A program made the position numbers and the translations under genes. A stretch of 26,061 bases of DNA from Treponemataceae bacterium (GTDB taxonomy: Bacteria; Spirochaetota; Spirochaetia; Treponematales; Treponemataceae). Numbering within the stretch: position 1 is the first letter of the stretch; every line of letters starts with the position of its first letter. This document shows, piece by piece, positions 15,952 through 22,866 of this stretch. Where the stretch lies: the NCBI GenBank assembly GCA_024402455.1, contig JAKSTS010000016.1, positions 1 to 26,061 on the forward strand. The letters are read 5' to 3'. The notes under the pieces were generated by a model that made no database searches, was not told the origin of the DNA, and saw nothing but the letters and a program-made list of their open reading frames with translations.

Positions 15952-15962
15952 ATGTTCCTCTT

Positions 15963-17987
15963 TTATTGATTTCCAGAATTCTGCTTGTTAAAATTAGTAA
16001 TCTTTGTAGATTGTGCTTCCAAACTATTCAATGTACTTTCCATTTTTGAGTACTTTGTCTTTAGTTCAGCTTCTTTATCTTCAAGCTGGTCTTCCAGTTT
16101 CTTTATTTGCGTTTCTGTAGATTTTACTCTTGAGTCTACTGTTGCTGTTTTATTGGCAATTATTCCGCCAACCTGTGTATACGAGGTAAGATTTTTTTCA
16201 ACAGCAAAACCAACGCCCATATCAGCTATCATATCATTATCGGCATCATATCCAAAAAGATTCTTGATTTCTGTCATATTATTTTTCAAAGCATTATCAA
16301 GTGCCTTTTCGTCAATTTCAAGATATCCGCGCATCTGAGAGGCTGTTGCACTTCCTCCTACCGTAGCTTTTGAAGAAATGCCGATTTGAGAAAGCATTCT
16401 GATTGTTTCATTGTCTTCAATTGCATATGGCGAAACAACAGCACGCTGCAATGCCTGCTTATTTGAGGTAAGCGTAAAATCTGACTGAAAGATTCCGAGG
16501 CGTTTCAAAGCTGCTTCGCGTTCATCATCTGTTAAATATTCAAGTTCGTTTACGATGTCTTCTTTTGTCTGTGTAAGAATATTCAGTTCTGCCATAAGAC
16601 GGTTGTAATTTCCAACAAATTCTATGATGGCATTTTTTGCGTCTTCTGTATTGTTGTCAACTGTAAGTGTTACAGGCTTTGTTGAAGCTCGTTCAAGATT
16701 AAGCGCTACATTTGGAATAATGTCTTCAATGGAATTTTCTGAACGAATCATTGTGATGCCTTCATATTTTATGCGGGCATCAGCAGCAAGACTTGTAGGG
16801 TTTAATGGAACTGCGGTTCTTGTGTCTTGTGCTTCGTAGGCATACATGTCAGAAATAACTGCAATTTTTCCTGTATTAAAATTTTTGATTACAATGCTTG
16901 CAATTTCCGGATAATCTGCCACTTTGAATGAAATTGTAGAAAATTCATCTTTCTCTGAAATTTGTCCTAGAGAAATCTCTGTGCCATTATTTGTGCGTAT
17001 ATATGCAATAGAATAATTTTCTACTGGAACAGGTTTTTGTTTTGGAGCAGAGTAGGGCAGGTCTAAATCTGTTTCTGCATTTGTAATTGTTATTGAATTT
17101 AATTCAACTTTGCCTGGTTCAGGCAATTTTGGCTTAATTTCTTCTTCTGCTTTAAAAGATTCTGTAATGTCCGTCGTCTTTTCAAGCTTAATTTTTAGAG
17201 TAACAATATTATCTGTATTTTCTGTAATTTCATTTCTTAAAATGATTGCAGCACCGTTTTGCGGTGCCAGTTCCAATGTTCCAGATTTTAAAGAAACGCC
17301 TTTGCTTGAAAGCTGAGAAATTGTGCTTAAATTGCGTGTCGTTTGAACAAGCTGAATCGGTTCGCTTTGTTTCTGCATTTGTACAACGCCGATTCCTGCT
17401 GCCATTGTAAGGGCATCATCTTCAAAAGAAAGTTCATTTTCTGCGCCAGTCTTTAACGATTCAATGGACCAGACTTTTGTTGAGCTTGTTACGTTTATTA
17501 AAGATGCTTTCAATAAATCTTTGCCGCGTTTATTAAGAGAATCTGTAAATTCAGCAAGCGAGCCGCCGCGCCAATTAAAAGAAACAGACTTTGAACCGAC
17601 TTTATATGTGTATTTGCCGGCTTTGACTGTAAAATCTTTGCTGATATTATTTGAAAGGAATTTATCTGCCGAGGCAACCTGCTCAACAGTTATCTTAAAT
17701 TCACCAGGAGATGCATCTCTTTTTGCATCTGCTATGAGAACAGAATCATCTGAGGAAGTTACAGATTTTTCACTAAAAGGATTGTTATAAGAAAACAGAC
17801 CTCGTGCGTTGTCACGTACCGAGGTCATGTATTGGTTGACCCGCTGCCAGCTCTCTTTTTCGAGCTTATAACTCTCAAGCTTATTCTGCTCTCGTGTTAA
17901 TGGAACTCTTTCGACTTCCATTAAGTTTTTCACGAGATCATTTGTCTTGTATTTGTCGCTGACACCAGGAATGTTTATTTCAGCCAT
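15963..17987 (-). CDS. fliD: Flagellar filament cap protein FliD
   Basis: Hook-associated protein 2, the cap that folds flagellin at the growing filament tip. The 674-aa product begins 'MAEINIPGVSDKYKTNDLVKNLMEVERVPLTREQNKLESYKLEKESWQRV', the FliD_N pattern, and ends in a coiled-coil ('QIKKLEDQLEDKEAELKTKYSKMESTLNSLEAQSTKI') typical of FliD_C. The 'GDFTLTSNKQALQRAV'-like segment and 'GISSKATVGGSATASQMRGYLEIDEKALDNAL' near residue 540 also fit FliD_C. It is much longer than E. coli FliD (about 470 aa) but similar to treponemal FliD. The ribosome binding site is poor (AGAGAGAG), and flaG ends 24 bases upstream, so coupling or low expression is likely, in keeping with the few cap copies needed. 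Confidence 0.95.
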   Translation of the reverse strand: MAEINIPGVSDKYKTNDLVKNLMEVERVPLTREQNKLESYKLEKESWQRVNQYMTSVRDNARGLFSYNNPFSEKSVTSSDDSVLIADAKRDASPGEFKITVEQVASADKFLSNNISKDFTVKAGKYTYKVGSKSVSFNWRGGSLAEFTDSLNKRGKDLLKASLINVTSSTKVWSIESLKTGAENELSFEDDALTMAAGIGVVQMQKQSEPIQLVQTTRNLSTISQLSSKGVSLKSGTLELAPQNGAAIILRNEITENTDNIVTLKIKLEKTTDITESFKAEEEIKPKLPEPGKVELNSITITNAETDLDLPYSAPKQKPVPVENYSIAYIRTNNGTEISLGQISEKDEFSTISFKVADYPEIASIVIKNFNTGKIAVISDMYAYEAQDTRTAVPLNPTSLAADARIKYEGITMIRSENSIEDIIPNVALNLERASTKPVTLTVDNNTEDAKNAIIEFVGNYNRLMAELNILTQTKEDIVNELEYLTDDEREAALKRLGIFQSDFTLTSNKQALQRAVVSPYAIEDNETIRMLSQIGISSKATVGGSATASQMRGYLEIDEKALDNALKNNMTEIKNLFGYDADNDMIADMGVGFAVEKNLTSYTQVGGIIANKTATVDSRVKSTETQIKKLEDQLEDKEAELKTKYSKMESTLNSLEAQSTKITNFNKQNSGNQ

Positions 17988-18011
17988 AGACTCTCTCTAG
18001 AAAGCAATAAC

Positions 18012-18377
18012 TCAAACCATCTCATCAATAATCAAAGCACTTAACTGCTTCATCTTAATTTGAAGGGCTTGAACGTCTTCGGAAGGTATCTCCCTTATAA
18101 CCTTATCGGTAGAAGGATCTACAACCTTAACAATTACTTTCCCAAGTTCTTGGTTGATATTAAACTGAACTTTTCTGCCTAAGCTGCTTGAAAGTTCAGC
18201 TTGTACCCTCTCTATTTCAGCATTAACTGATTCGAGAACAGGTTTTTTTACAGTAGCTGGAGCTGGTGTAGAAGTTGGTAATGTAACAGGTACATATGGC
18301 TTCTTCACAGTTTTTCCAGCTGGTGTTTGACCGTCCATGGTCATTCGCGGCCCAAGTGCATTCAACGAATTAGACAT
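18012..18377 (-). CDS. flaG: FlaG-family flagellar protein
   Basis: A 121-aa small soluble protein. The C-terminal 60 residues match FlaG: 'LGRKVQFNINQELGKVIVKVVDPSTDKVIREIPSEDVQALQIKMKQL', including the IPSEDV segment typical of the family. The N-terminal 50 residues are Pro/Thr/Lys-rich and probably disordered. FlaG proteins are thought to affect filament length in other bacteria; the mechanism is unclear. AGGAGG lies upstream of the ATG. It lies between flaB1 and fliD on the same strand, an arrangement also seen in other motile bacteria. Confidence 0.9.
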   Translation of the reverse strand: MSNSLNALGPRMTMDGQTPAGKTVKKPYVPVTLPTSTPAPATVKKPVLESVNAEIERVQAELSSSLGRKVQFNINQELGKVIVKVVDPSTDKVIREIPSEDVQALQIKMKQLSALIIDEMV

Positions 18378-18397
18378 GGGCTTGCCTCCTATAGAAG

Positions 18398-18429
18398 AGC
18401 TAAAAGAAGGGGCGCTCCTTCTTTTAGCT
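18398..18429 (-). terminator. Strong hairpin between flaB1 and flaG without a T-run on the coding strand
   Basis: AGCTAAAAGAAGG (18398-18410) is a perfect complement of CCTTCTTTTAGCT (18417-18429), with a 6-base loop. On the minus strand the stem is followed by CTTCTATAGGAGG, not a T-run; the T-run is on the other side. It therefore looks more like a 3'-end stabiliser or partial terminator that lets a minority of flaB1 transcripts continue into flaG-fliD. Confidence 0.6.
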
Positions 18430-18483
18430 TTTTACACACCAAAAAGATGACATCCAGAAGTCTCTTTGATGTTTTTCATGTTG

Positions 18484-19341
18484 TTAGCGCAAAATGCTCA
18501 AAACATTCTGTGATGTTAAGTTTGCCTGTGCTAACATTGCTGTACCAGACTGTGTGAGAATCTGGTTCTTGGTAAATTCAACCATCTGCTGTGCCATATC
18601 GGTATCACGAATGCGTGATTCTGATGCTGTCAAGTTTTCTGCTGCAATTGCAATACCTTTAGAAGCAGTTTCGAATCTGTTCTGGAATGCACCCAAGTCT
18701 GCTCTCTGTTTTGTAACAGTTTTCAAAGCATTATCGATAGTTGCAATAGTCATGTTTGCATTTTCGGGAGTAGTAAGAGAAATGATAGAATCAGCATCGC
18801 CATCAAGACCTGCAAGGCCAAGAGCTGTTGCAGTCATTGTTCCAACAAATACTGAAACGTTCTGATCTACGTTTGCACCAACATGGAGCTGGAGGAAACG
18901 CTGGCTGTGATCATTGTTTGCAAAACCACCAGTAAGCAAGTTCATTCCGTTGAACTGTGCATGGCTTGCAATGCGATCAACTTCAGCAACAAGCTGAGAT
19001 ACTTCAACCTGAATCTGGAGTCTGTCTTCAGTAGAATAGATTCCGTTAGCAGCCTGAACTGAAAGTTCGCGGATGCGCTGCAGAATGTCTGTTGTTTCCT
19101 GAAGATAGCCTTCTGTTGTCTGAATGAAAGAAATACCGTTCAGAATGTTGCGGTTTGCTTGGTTCAGACCACGAACCTGTGAGCGAAGTTTTTCTGATAC
19201 AGCGAGACCAGAAGCATCATCACTTGCTCTGTTTATTTTCATTCCTGAACTGAGTTTTTCAATGTCCTTTTGAACCTGATCATTTGCGATTCCGAGCAAA
19301 CGATTAGCGTACATTGAACTCATGTTGTGATTAATTACCAT
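18484..19341 (-). CDS. flaB: Periplasmic flagellar filament core protein FlaB (copy 1)
   Basis: Flagellin forming the core of the spirochaete periplasmic filament. The 285-aa product consists almost only of the conserved D0/D1 ends: '[17 protein letters not shown]' and '[31 protein letters not shown]' at the N-terminus, and '[16 protein letters not shown]'-type sequence with '[19 protein letters not shown]' at the C-terminus (the actual text reads [14 protein letters not shown]). There is no large surface domain, as expected for FlaB, and length matches treponemal FlaB (about 286 aa). GGAGGG lies upstream of the start. It is a paralogue of the next gene. The leader has two CsrA-like sites (separate entry), so translation is probably under CsrA control. 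Confidence 0.96.
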   Translation of the reverse strand: MVINHNMSSMYANRLLGIANDQVQKDIEKLSSGMKINRASDDASGLAVSEKLRSQVRGLNQANRNILNGISFIQTTEGYLQETTDILQRIRELSVQAANGIYSTEDRLQIQVEVSQLVAEVDRIASHAQFNGMNLLTGGFANNDHSQRFLQLHVGANVDQNVSVFVGTMTATALGLAGLDGDADSIISLTTPENANMTIATIDNALKTVTKQRADLGAFQNRFETASKGIAIAAENLTASESRIRDTDMAQQMVEFTKNQILTQSGTAMLAQANLTSQNVLSILR

Positions 19342-19350
19342 AGATATAAC

Positions 19351-19385
19351 CCTCCGTGTGTTAAATCAAAAGCATTCCATGCTTT
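19351..19385 (-). promoter_or_regulatory. Two CsrA-type sites in the flaB copy 1 leader
   Basis: Reading the minus strand, AAAGCAT-GGA-ATGCTTT (19385-19369) is a perfect hairpin presenting GGA in its loop (CATGGAAT, one off CANGGANG). Then CACGGAGG (19358-19351) matches CANGGANG exactly and contains the Shine-Dalgarno; it sits in a weak TAAC/GTTA stem. The two GGAs are 20 bases apart, a spacing that one CsrA dimer can bridge. A further hairpin, GTAAAAG/CTTTTAC, lies upstream at 19411-19434. The same layout occurs before flaB copy 2. Confidence 0.7.
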
Positions 19386-19490
19386 CTATACTGTGTATGT
19401 GCTGAGCAAGGTAAAAGTTTTGCGCCCCTTTTACCATGTTTTAGACTCATACAGCAGAAGCAGAAACTGCGTACAGCTTCCGCTCATGCT

Positions 19491-19520
19491 GTTACATACA
19501 CCACGAAAGGTATTTGTCAA
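19491..19520 (-). promoter_or_regulatory. Candidate sigma-70 promoter of flaB copy 1
   Basis: On the minus strand, a perfect TTGACA (19520-19515) is followed by TATGTA (16-base spacer) or TGTAAC (18-base spacer). The -10 is poor. I could not find a GCCGATAA-type sigma-28 element in this leader. The leader would be about 145 nt and hold several hairpins. Confidence 0.4.
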
Positions 19521-19551
19521 AGATCAACTATGCCCTCTAAAAAAAGGCACA

Positions 19552-19635
19552 AATATAATGGCGAAAGCCGTTATATGAATATTATCACAGAACGGCTTTC
19601 TTGTAAAACCTTTTTTGGTTTTACGCCATTATATT
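19552..19635 (-). other. Three-way-junction RNA structure directly after flaB copy 2
   Basis: AATATAATGGCG (19552-19563) and CGCCATTATATT (19624-19635) form a perfect 12-bp closing stem. Two hairpins sit inside: GAAAGCCGTT/AACGGCTTTC (19563-19572 with 19591-19600) and GTAAAACC/GGTTTTAC (19603-19610 with 19617-19624, six-base loop). It begins 3 bases after the flaB stop. A TTTTTTT run follows about 8 bases beyond the closing stem on the minus strand, so it may be an elaborate terminator or a 3' stabiliser of flagellin mRNA. I see no gene in 19342-19638. Confidence 0.65.
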
Positions 19636-19638
19636 ACA

Positions 19639-20499
19639 CTATCTGAGCAGTGATAAAACTGTCTGAGAGTTGCTGTTAGCCTGTGCCAACATTGCAGTGC
19701 CAGCCTGTGTAAGGATCTGGTTCTTGGTAAATTCTACCATTTCGCCAGCCATATCAGTATCACGGATGCGTGATTCTGAAGCTGTCATGTTTTCTGCTGT
19801 GTTGTCAATGCCACGAACAGCATGTTCCAAACGATTCTGGTAACCGCCGAGATCAGCTCTCTGCTTGTTAACGCGTTTCAATGCTTCATCAAGTGTGTTG
19901 ATTGCGCGGTTGGCATCATCCGGTGTAGCAAGGCTGAGAACAGCTTCACTACCGATTTCGCGAACACCAAGAGCAGAAGCAGTCATTGTACCGATGTACA
20001 CCTGAATTCTCTGATCCATGTTTGCGCCAATATGGAACCACATAGATGCTGTAACAGCATTTTCACCAGTTGGGCGAGCGAAACGACCTGTCAAGAGGTT
20101 CATTCCGTTGAACTGTGCCTGGCTAGCGATGCGGTCAACTTCAGCTACAAGCTGTGAAACTTCAACCTGAATCTGCATACGATCTTCTGAGGTATAGATA
20201 CCGTTAGCTGACTGAACTGAGAGCTCGCGAAGTCTCTGCAAAATATCAGTTGTTTCATTCAAATAACCTTCTGTTGTCTGGATGAAGCTGATACCGTTAG
20301 AAGCATTCTTTGAAGCCTGGTTCAAACCGCGGATCTGTGATCGCATTTTTTCAGATACTGCAAGTCCTGATGCATCATCGCCTGCACGATTGATTTTCAT
20401 ACCTGAAGAAAGTTTTTCCATATTCTTTTGTACTGCATTGTTAGTAATGCCAAGTACGCGGTGTGAATACATAGCCGACATGTTGTGGTTGATGACCAT
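19639..20499 (-). CDS. flaB: Periplasmic flagellar filament core protein FlaB (copy 2)
   Basis: Second flagellin, 286 aa, with the same D0/D1-only plan as copy 1: [17 protein letters not shown] at the N-terminus, '[31 protein letters not shown]', and a C-terminus ending '[19 protein letters not shown]'. Start 20499 is chosen over the longer frame reaching 20658, because GGAGG lies just upstream of 20499 and the homologous N-terminus begins there. It differs from copy 1 mainly in the middle ('[29 protein letters not shown]' against '[26 protein letters not shown]'). A good sigma-28 promoter and a CsrA-type leader precede it. Treponemes usually carry two or three FlaB proteins that mix in one filament. 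Confidence 0.96.
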   Translation of the reverse strand: MVINHNMSAMYSHRVLGITNNAVQKNMEKLSSGMKINRAGDDASGLAVSEKMRSQIRGLNQASKNASNGISFIQTTEGYLNETTDILQRLRELSVQSANGIYTSEDRMQIQVEVSQLVAEVDRIASQAQFNGMNLLTGRFARPTGENAVTASMWFHIGANMDQRIQVYIGTMTASALGVREIGSEAVLSLATPDDANRAINTLDEALKRVNKQRADLGGYQNRLEHAVRGIDNTAENMTASESRIRDTDMAGEMVEFTKNQILTQAGTAMLAQANSNSQTVLSLLR

Positions 20500-20502
20500 A
20501 GT

Positions 20503-20540
20503 TTTCCTCCATGGAAAGATGTCAAACAGCGTCCGTGCTG
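20503..20540 (-). promoter_or_regulatory. Two CsrA-type sites in the flaB copy 2 leader
   Basis: On the minus strand, CAGC-ACGGAC-GCTG (20540-20527) presents GGA in a hairpin loop, and its core CACGGACG matches CANGGANG exactly. TTTCC-ATGGA-GGAAA (20517-20503) is a second hairpin whose loop holds GGA; its core CATGGAGG also matches and includes the Shine-Dalgarno. The GGAs are 21 bases apart. This is the two-site layout of the B. subtilis hag leader. Confidence 0.75.
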
Positions 20541-20664
20541 CTTGTTTTGTGAAAAATAAGCGGTAAAGTACAAGGCCACTAAGTTTGCTTATTTTGCACG
20601 ATGAAAAGAATGCAGGCTGTTGCCTTCTACGAAGAACCGGTCTGTCATAACTTCTCATTAATAA

Positions 20665-20692
20665 AGTTCGGCAAAGATGTCAAAAAACTTGA
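20665..20692 (-). promoter_or_regulatory. Sigma-28 (FliA/WhiG) promoter of flaB copy 2
   Basis: On the minus strand, TCAAGTTT (20692-20685), a 12-base spacer, then GCCGAACT (20672-20665). The consensus is TAAAGTTT-N11-GCCGATAA, giving 7/8 and 5/8 matches including the GCCGA core. A TTGACA (20683-20678) overlaps, so sigma-70 use is possible, but its -10 is poor. Long A/T tracts at 20693-20730 could act as an UP element. The leader is about 160 nt. The remainder of 20731-20914 is AT-rich, and I see no gene in it. Confidence 0.7.
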
Positions 20693-20914
20693 ATAAAAAA
20701 AATAAAAAAAATTAATAAAAAAAATATCAGAATGGACATTTTGTACAGATTGTAATTTTTATTGAAACTTAAAACTATTGTGATTTAAATCCTTTTAATA
20801 TAATAAATTAAAAATTATAAATGATTATTGAAAGTATCTTTTTTAAGATGCCGGAAATAAATAACAGATTCTTTATTGTTTGAAAAAGGAATAGCGTGAA
20901 ATGCGTTTGCATAA

Positions 20915-20964
20915 AAAGAAATATCTGAATCAATACATAGCTGCAAGAACTCAGATATTTCTTT
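20915..20964 (-). terminator. Terminator after rdgB
   Basis: AAAGAAATATCTGA (20915-20928) is a perfect complement of TCAGATATTTCTTT (20951-20964), with a 22-base loop. T-rich sequence follows on the minus strand. Confidence 0.7.
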
Positions 20965-20978
20965 AGCGGTTTTAATAT

Positions 20979-21641
20979 TTAGAGCTGTTTTAATATTGAG
21001 GCAAGTTTTGCACCGGCTTTGCCTCTGTGTGAAATGGAATTTTTCTGTTCTTCAGAAAGTTCAGCTACTGTTTTTTGGAAAGCGGGCAGATAAACAATCG
21101 GATCGTAACCAAAGCCGCCGTTTCCTGCAGAACTGTTCATGCTGGATACAAGACTTCCTTCAAGTGTTTCCTGTACTGCGTAAAACCGTTCGTTTCCAAG
21201 ATAAAGCACCATTGAACAGACGAAACAGCATTTTCTTAATTCAGAGTCTGTCCGCTTTTCATATGGGTTTTTAAGACGGAAATCTTTAAGGGCATTGTTT
21301 GTCTGCTCAATTAAAAGCCTGTTTCTTTCTTCAGACTCAAGTTTTTCGCCGCTTTTAAGGCCCTGCATGTCATTGGCTCCTGCATATCTTGCAGAATAGA
21401 TTCCTGGTGCATTGTTTAAAAGTTCTACGCAAATTCCTGAATCATCTGCTATTACAGGTTCGTGTACAATGTTCCATAATGCACGGGCTTTTATAAGGCT
21501 GTTTTCGACGAAACTTGTGCCGTTTTCTTCCGGATCAAAGTCAATTCCTTTATCTTTAGGAATTAGAATTTCATGCGGACTAAAAATTTGTGCAATTTCA
21601 TTTTGTTTGTGGCGATTGCCAGATGCAAGAAAAATAGTCAT
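20979..21641 (-). CDS. rdgB: Non-canonical purine NTP pyrophosphatase RdgB/HAM1
   Basis: Removes ITP, dITP and XTP from the nucleotide pool by hydrolysis to monophosphates. The 220-aa protein starts with 'MTIFLASGNRHKQNEI' (the SGN.HK substrate loop) and has 'EPVIADDSGICVELLNNAPGIYSARYAG' with the catalytic DDSG, 'GNGGFGYDPIVYLP', and 'SHRGKA', all family marks. An insert of about 20-25 residues after residue 100 makes it a little longer than E. coli RdgB (197 aa). Start 21641 is chosen because homologues begin here. An in-frame ATG at 21665 adds eight residues, and neither has a clear ribosome binding site. The last 18 bases appear tandemly duplicated just beyond the stop. Confidence 0.93.
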   Translation of the reverse strand: MTIFLASGNRHKQNEIAQIFSPHEILIPKDKGIDFDPEENGTSFVENSLIKARALWNIVHEPVIADDSGICVELLNNAPGIYSARYAGANDMQGLKSGEKLESEERNRLLIEQTNNALKDFRLKNPYEKRTDSELRKCCFVCSMVLYLGNERFYAVQETLEGSLVSSMNSSAGNGGFGYDPIVYLPAFQKTVAELSEEQKNSISHRGKAGAKLASILKQL

Positions 21642-21681
21642 GCAGAGAGTATAAACCAAAAACATGATTTTCTGCTATATA

Positions 21682-21718
21682 CTATAGACAAAGTCTCATG
21701 CACAGACTTTGTCTATAG
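21682..21718. repeat. 15-bp perfect inverted repeat between rdgB and the sigma-like gene
   Basis: CTATAGACAAAGTCT (21682-21696) and AGACTTTGTCTATAG (21704-21718) surround a 7-base loop. No T-run follows on either side, so it is not a standard terminator. It lies 24 bases after the sigma-like gene and 40 bases before the rdgB start. It could be an operator, an RNase III-type processing site or a transcript-end stabiliser. Confidence 0.6.
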
Positions 21719-21741
21719 CTTGTACTGCAAATAAATTAAAA

Positions 21742-22608
21742 TCAATCTTTTGGCTTTGGCTTGCGTTTTGTACAGAAAAATTCCGGGAACTGTTTGTGTA
21801 TAGATCTCAGCTTGCTGTCTATTGAATAGATGCTTACGCCAAGAATTTCTGCAATCATCCATGAAGGCGTTACGATTCTTGTGGTTATTCTGGTATTTTT
21901 CGATTTTTCGTAGCCTTTTTCTTTTGCTTTGAGTGATTTAGAGATTTTTCGATATTGTGATGTTGTTTTGTCTGTTAAAAGATGTGTTTCCAAAGAATAT
22001 TGATTTCGCATAATATAAGCTGCTGTTTTTCTTTGATTTATCTTTTTGACATTATTGATTCTTGATTCAAGTTTTTCATTCAGAATGTTGATATTTTTTA
22101 TCATTTCTTCTGCATCTGTTTTGCTGATTCTTGCAATTTTTAAGATTTGCTCTTTTGTAACGTAAGCAGAAGCTTTGTATGCAAGAATAGGCAGCATTTT
22201 TTGAAACCGTTCTGGAATATTTATTTTGAAATTATTCTCGTCTGAAATAAACGACGGTTCTTGTTCTTGTACCAGGCCTTCTGAAAGTTCGTGTTTATAT
22301 TCCTGTTCAATGAGCACATTTCGGATTTTTCTTTTTGTCTGGTACTTCTTCCATGTCTGAAAATTTATGGAAATCAGATATCGCAAATATGATTCAAGAG
22401 GAGCTTTGTTTTTGTCAAAGTTTTCAGCAACGCGTTCCATTACCGGCAGTAAAGACATAATAAAATCATAACGTTCATCTTCTTCCAGTTTATTCAGAAA
22501 AAAGAAGTCTTGATTTTCATAAATGAAAAATAACAGTTCTTTTGGGTTAAGCTCTGCGTTTTCCATTTTTGCAAGCTTTTCAGATGCAGGTTTTAAATTT
22601 GTGTACAT
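21742..22608 (-). CDS. Sigma-factor-like DNA-binding protein of unknown function
   Basis: A 288-aa, highly charged, helical cytoplasmic protein. Residues about 45-95 (ending 'NFDKNKAPLESYLRYLI' and a Trp/Lys-rich helix) resemble sigma-70 region 2.1-2.3, where 'FD....F..YL...I' is typical. Residues about 149-182 ('YVTKEQILKIARISKTDAEEMI') read like a small HTH. Residues 247-272 ('TPSWMIAEILGVSIYSIDSKL') read like a region-4 or LuxR-type HTH. The C-terminus is basic (KRKPKPKD). It could be a divergent sigma factor, an anti-sigma-like mimic or a plain HTH regulator. Start 22608 is chosen because AAGGAG lies 7 bases upstream; a TTG at 22650 is rejected. That Shine-Dalgarno is locked in a hairpin (next entry). 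Confidence 0.6.
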   Translation of the reverse strand: MYTNLKPASEKLAKMENAELNPKELLFFIYENQDFFFLNKLEEDERYDFIMSLLPVMERVAENFDKNKAPLESYLRYLISINFQTWKKYQTKRKIRNVLIEQEYKHELSEGLVQEQEPSFISDENNFKINIPERFQKMLPILAYKASAYVTKEQILKIARISKTDAEEMIKNINILNEKLESRINNVKKINQRKTAAYIMRNQYSLETHLLTDKTTSQYRKISKSLKAKEKGYEKSKNTRITTRIVTPSWMIAEILGVSIYSIDSKLRSIHKQFPEFFCTKRKPKPKD

Positions 22609-22613
22609 AAATT

Positions 22614-22639
22614 CTCCTTTGCAGATGACTGCAAAGGAG
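22614..22639 (-). promoter_or_regulatory. Hairpin sequestering the Shine-Dalgarno of the sigma-like gene
   Basis: On the minus strand, CTCCTTTGCA (22639-22630), loop GTCATC, then TGCAAAGGAG (22623-22614). The 10-bp stem is perfect and its 3' arm contains the whole AAGGAG ribosome binding site, 5 bases from the ATG. In the folded state the gene should be translated poorly. An RNA thermometer, a protein-operated switch or an upstream translating ribosome could open it. Confidence 0.75.
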
Positions 22640-22797
22640 CTGGAAAGCAAGAATTATGCCTAAATGTTTTTTTAAATTGTAAAAACTGAAAAAATAATGA
22701 AATTTATGAGTTTTCAATTTTGTAATTATTTATATTGAAAATAAATAAGTGTTAGAAAAAAAATGTTCAGGTGGACACAGAAAAAGTGCTTTAAAAA

Positions 22798-22829
22798 TAA
22801 GAAAACGGCAAGATTTTGCCGTTTTCTTA
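22798..22829 (-). terminator. Terminator after nrnA
   Basis: TAAGAAAACGGCAA (22798-22811) is a perfect complement of TTGCCGTTTTCTTA (22816-22829), with a GATT loop and a TTTTT run next on the minus strand. Confidence 0.92.
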
Positions 22830-22866
22830 AAAAATGAGTGATGTGCATGTTTTACTGCAGGAAAAA

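Noticed and set aside
19327..19578. Plus-strand open frame in the flaB copy 1 leader
   Set aside because: It overlaps leader hairpins, has no ribosome binding site and no recognisable protein features.
20500..20658. N-terminal extension of flaB copy 2
   Set aside because: All FlaB proteins start at MVINHN. The extra 53 residues are the leader read through the CsrA sites.
20901..20966. 21-codon plus-strand open frame with AAGGA upstream
   Set aside because: It lies inside the rdgB terminator stem, with spacing too long for a good ribosome binding site. Probably chance.
22609..22650. TTG start giving 14 more residues on the sigma-like protein
   Set aside because: The extra codons are the Shine-Dalgarno hairpin itself. 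The ATG at 22608 has ideal spacing.
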